A stretch of DNA of 5,223 nucleotides from SbD1 sp049300095 (GTDB lineage Bacteria; Desulfobacterota; Syntrophobacteria; Syntrophobacterales; Syntrophobacteraceae). The stretch spans positions 1 to 5,223 of the forward strand of contig JBAQYM010000291.1 in NCBI GenBank assembly GCA_049300095.1, written 5' to 3'. A model generated the notes under the pieces. The model was not told where the DNA came from and did not search any database. It worked only from the letters and a program-made list of their open reading frames with translations. The position numbers and the translations under genes were made by a program. Shown in pieces: positions 5,147 through 5,223 of this stretch (positions are counted from its first letter, which is position 1; each line of letters begins with the position of its first letter).

Positions 5147-5223
5147 GGGCGGGGATCAACCCCGCCCCTACGGCTTTCAACGCACTCTGACGCCATAGTC
5201 CAACCGTAGGGGCGGGGTTGATC
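5147..5223. repeat. GC-rich inverted repeat, cut by the window end
   Basis: Bases 5154-5173 and 5204-5223 are exact reverse complements over 20 bp with a 30-base spacer (5174-5203). The left arm also forms its own hairpin: GGGCGGGG (5147-5154) with CCCCGCCC (5160-5167) around ATCAA. If the element is symmetrical, the right arm continues beyond the window with CCCGCCC. The CCGTAGGGGCGGGGTTGATC unit resembles another dispersed repeat I recall from bacterial spacers. It is unrelated to the other three families here. Confidence 0.88.

Larger units (their letters stand above)
5016..5223. other. Repeat-rich spacer upstream of the prenyltransferase gene
   Basis: No gene is supported here. On the reverse strand, AAGGA (forward 5038-5042) is the only Shine-Dalgarno-like site before the prenyltransferase gene. 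An 8-bp palindrome GAGTACTC lies at 5021-5028. I found no convincing promoter for the reverse-strand gene; it may lie beyond the repeats or outside the window. The rest is occupied by the two repeats at 5075-5106 and 5147-5223. Confidence 0.5.

Noticed and set aside
4363..5196. 277-codon reverse-strand open frame overlapping the prenyltransferase
   Set aside because: It is an out-of-frame reading of the same strand, rich in R/G/P, while the other frame has both Asp-rich UbiA motifs and membrane segments.

Overview
The window is ordinary bacterial chromosome with four supportable genes separated by unusually repeat-rich spacers. Coding DNA is GC-rich, Shine-Dalgarno sites are visible for two of the genes (929 and 3767), and the spacers carry several palindromic repeat families of the REP type. 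This suits a Gram-negative, free-living or sediment/groundwater bacterium, for example Desulfobacterota (old Deltaproteobacteria), a spirochaete or a neighbouring phylum. That assignment is a guess: no rRNA or lineage marker is present, and UvrB is too universal to decide it by eye.

Layout. Positions 1-928 hold no convincing gene. There is a perfect 28-bp inverted repeat (18-92), a featureless GC-rich stretch with a 17-bp tandem duplication (205-238), a second family of C/G-rich inverted repeats (464-605), and an AT-richer leader with two candidate sigma-70-type promoters (692-722 and 806-834). Positions 929-1519 (+) encode an unrecognised protein with one N-terminal membrane segment and a long coiled coil. 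A short spacer with a hairpin and a TATAAT box leads to uvrB (1678-3681, +), the damage-recognition helicase-like subunit of UvrABC nucleotide excision repair. Next comes a small HicB-family antitoxin gene (3767-3967, +) with no hicA toxin gene beside it. A large imperfect inverted repeat (3972-4061) follows and separates it from a convergent UbiA-family prenyltransferase gene (4095-5015, -). The last 200 bases are spacer holding a degenerate second copy of that repeat (5075-5106) and a different GC-rich inverted repeat that reaches the window edge (5147-5223).

How the parts relate. The genes do not form a pathway: DNA repair, an orphan antitoxin and a membrane prenyltransferase look like a chance neighbourhood. 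The coiled-coil gene and uvrB are co-oriented and could be partly co-transcribed, and hicB could be reached by read-through from uvrB because no strong terminator lies between them. The repeat between hicB and the prenyltransferase gene could act as a bidirectional transcript end.

I do not see a defence island, CRISPR array, prophage or new enzymatic system. The points most worth a second look are the concentration of four distinct palindromic repeat families in about 5 kb, the hicB gene that ends 4 bp before one of those repeats with its usual toxin partner missing, the possible non-AUG start of the prenyltransferase, and the uncharacterised membrane coiled-coil protein.
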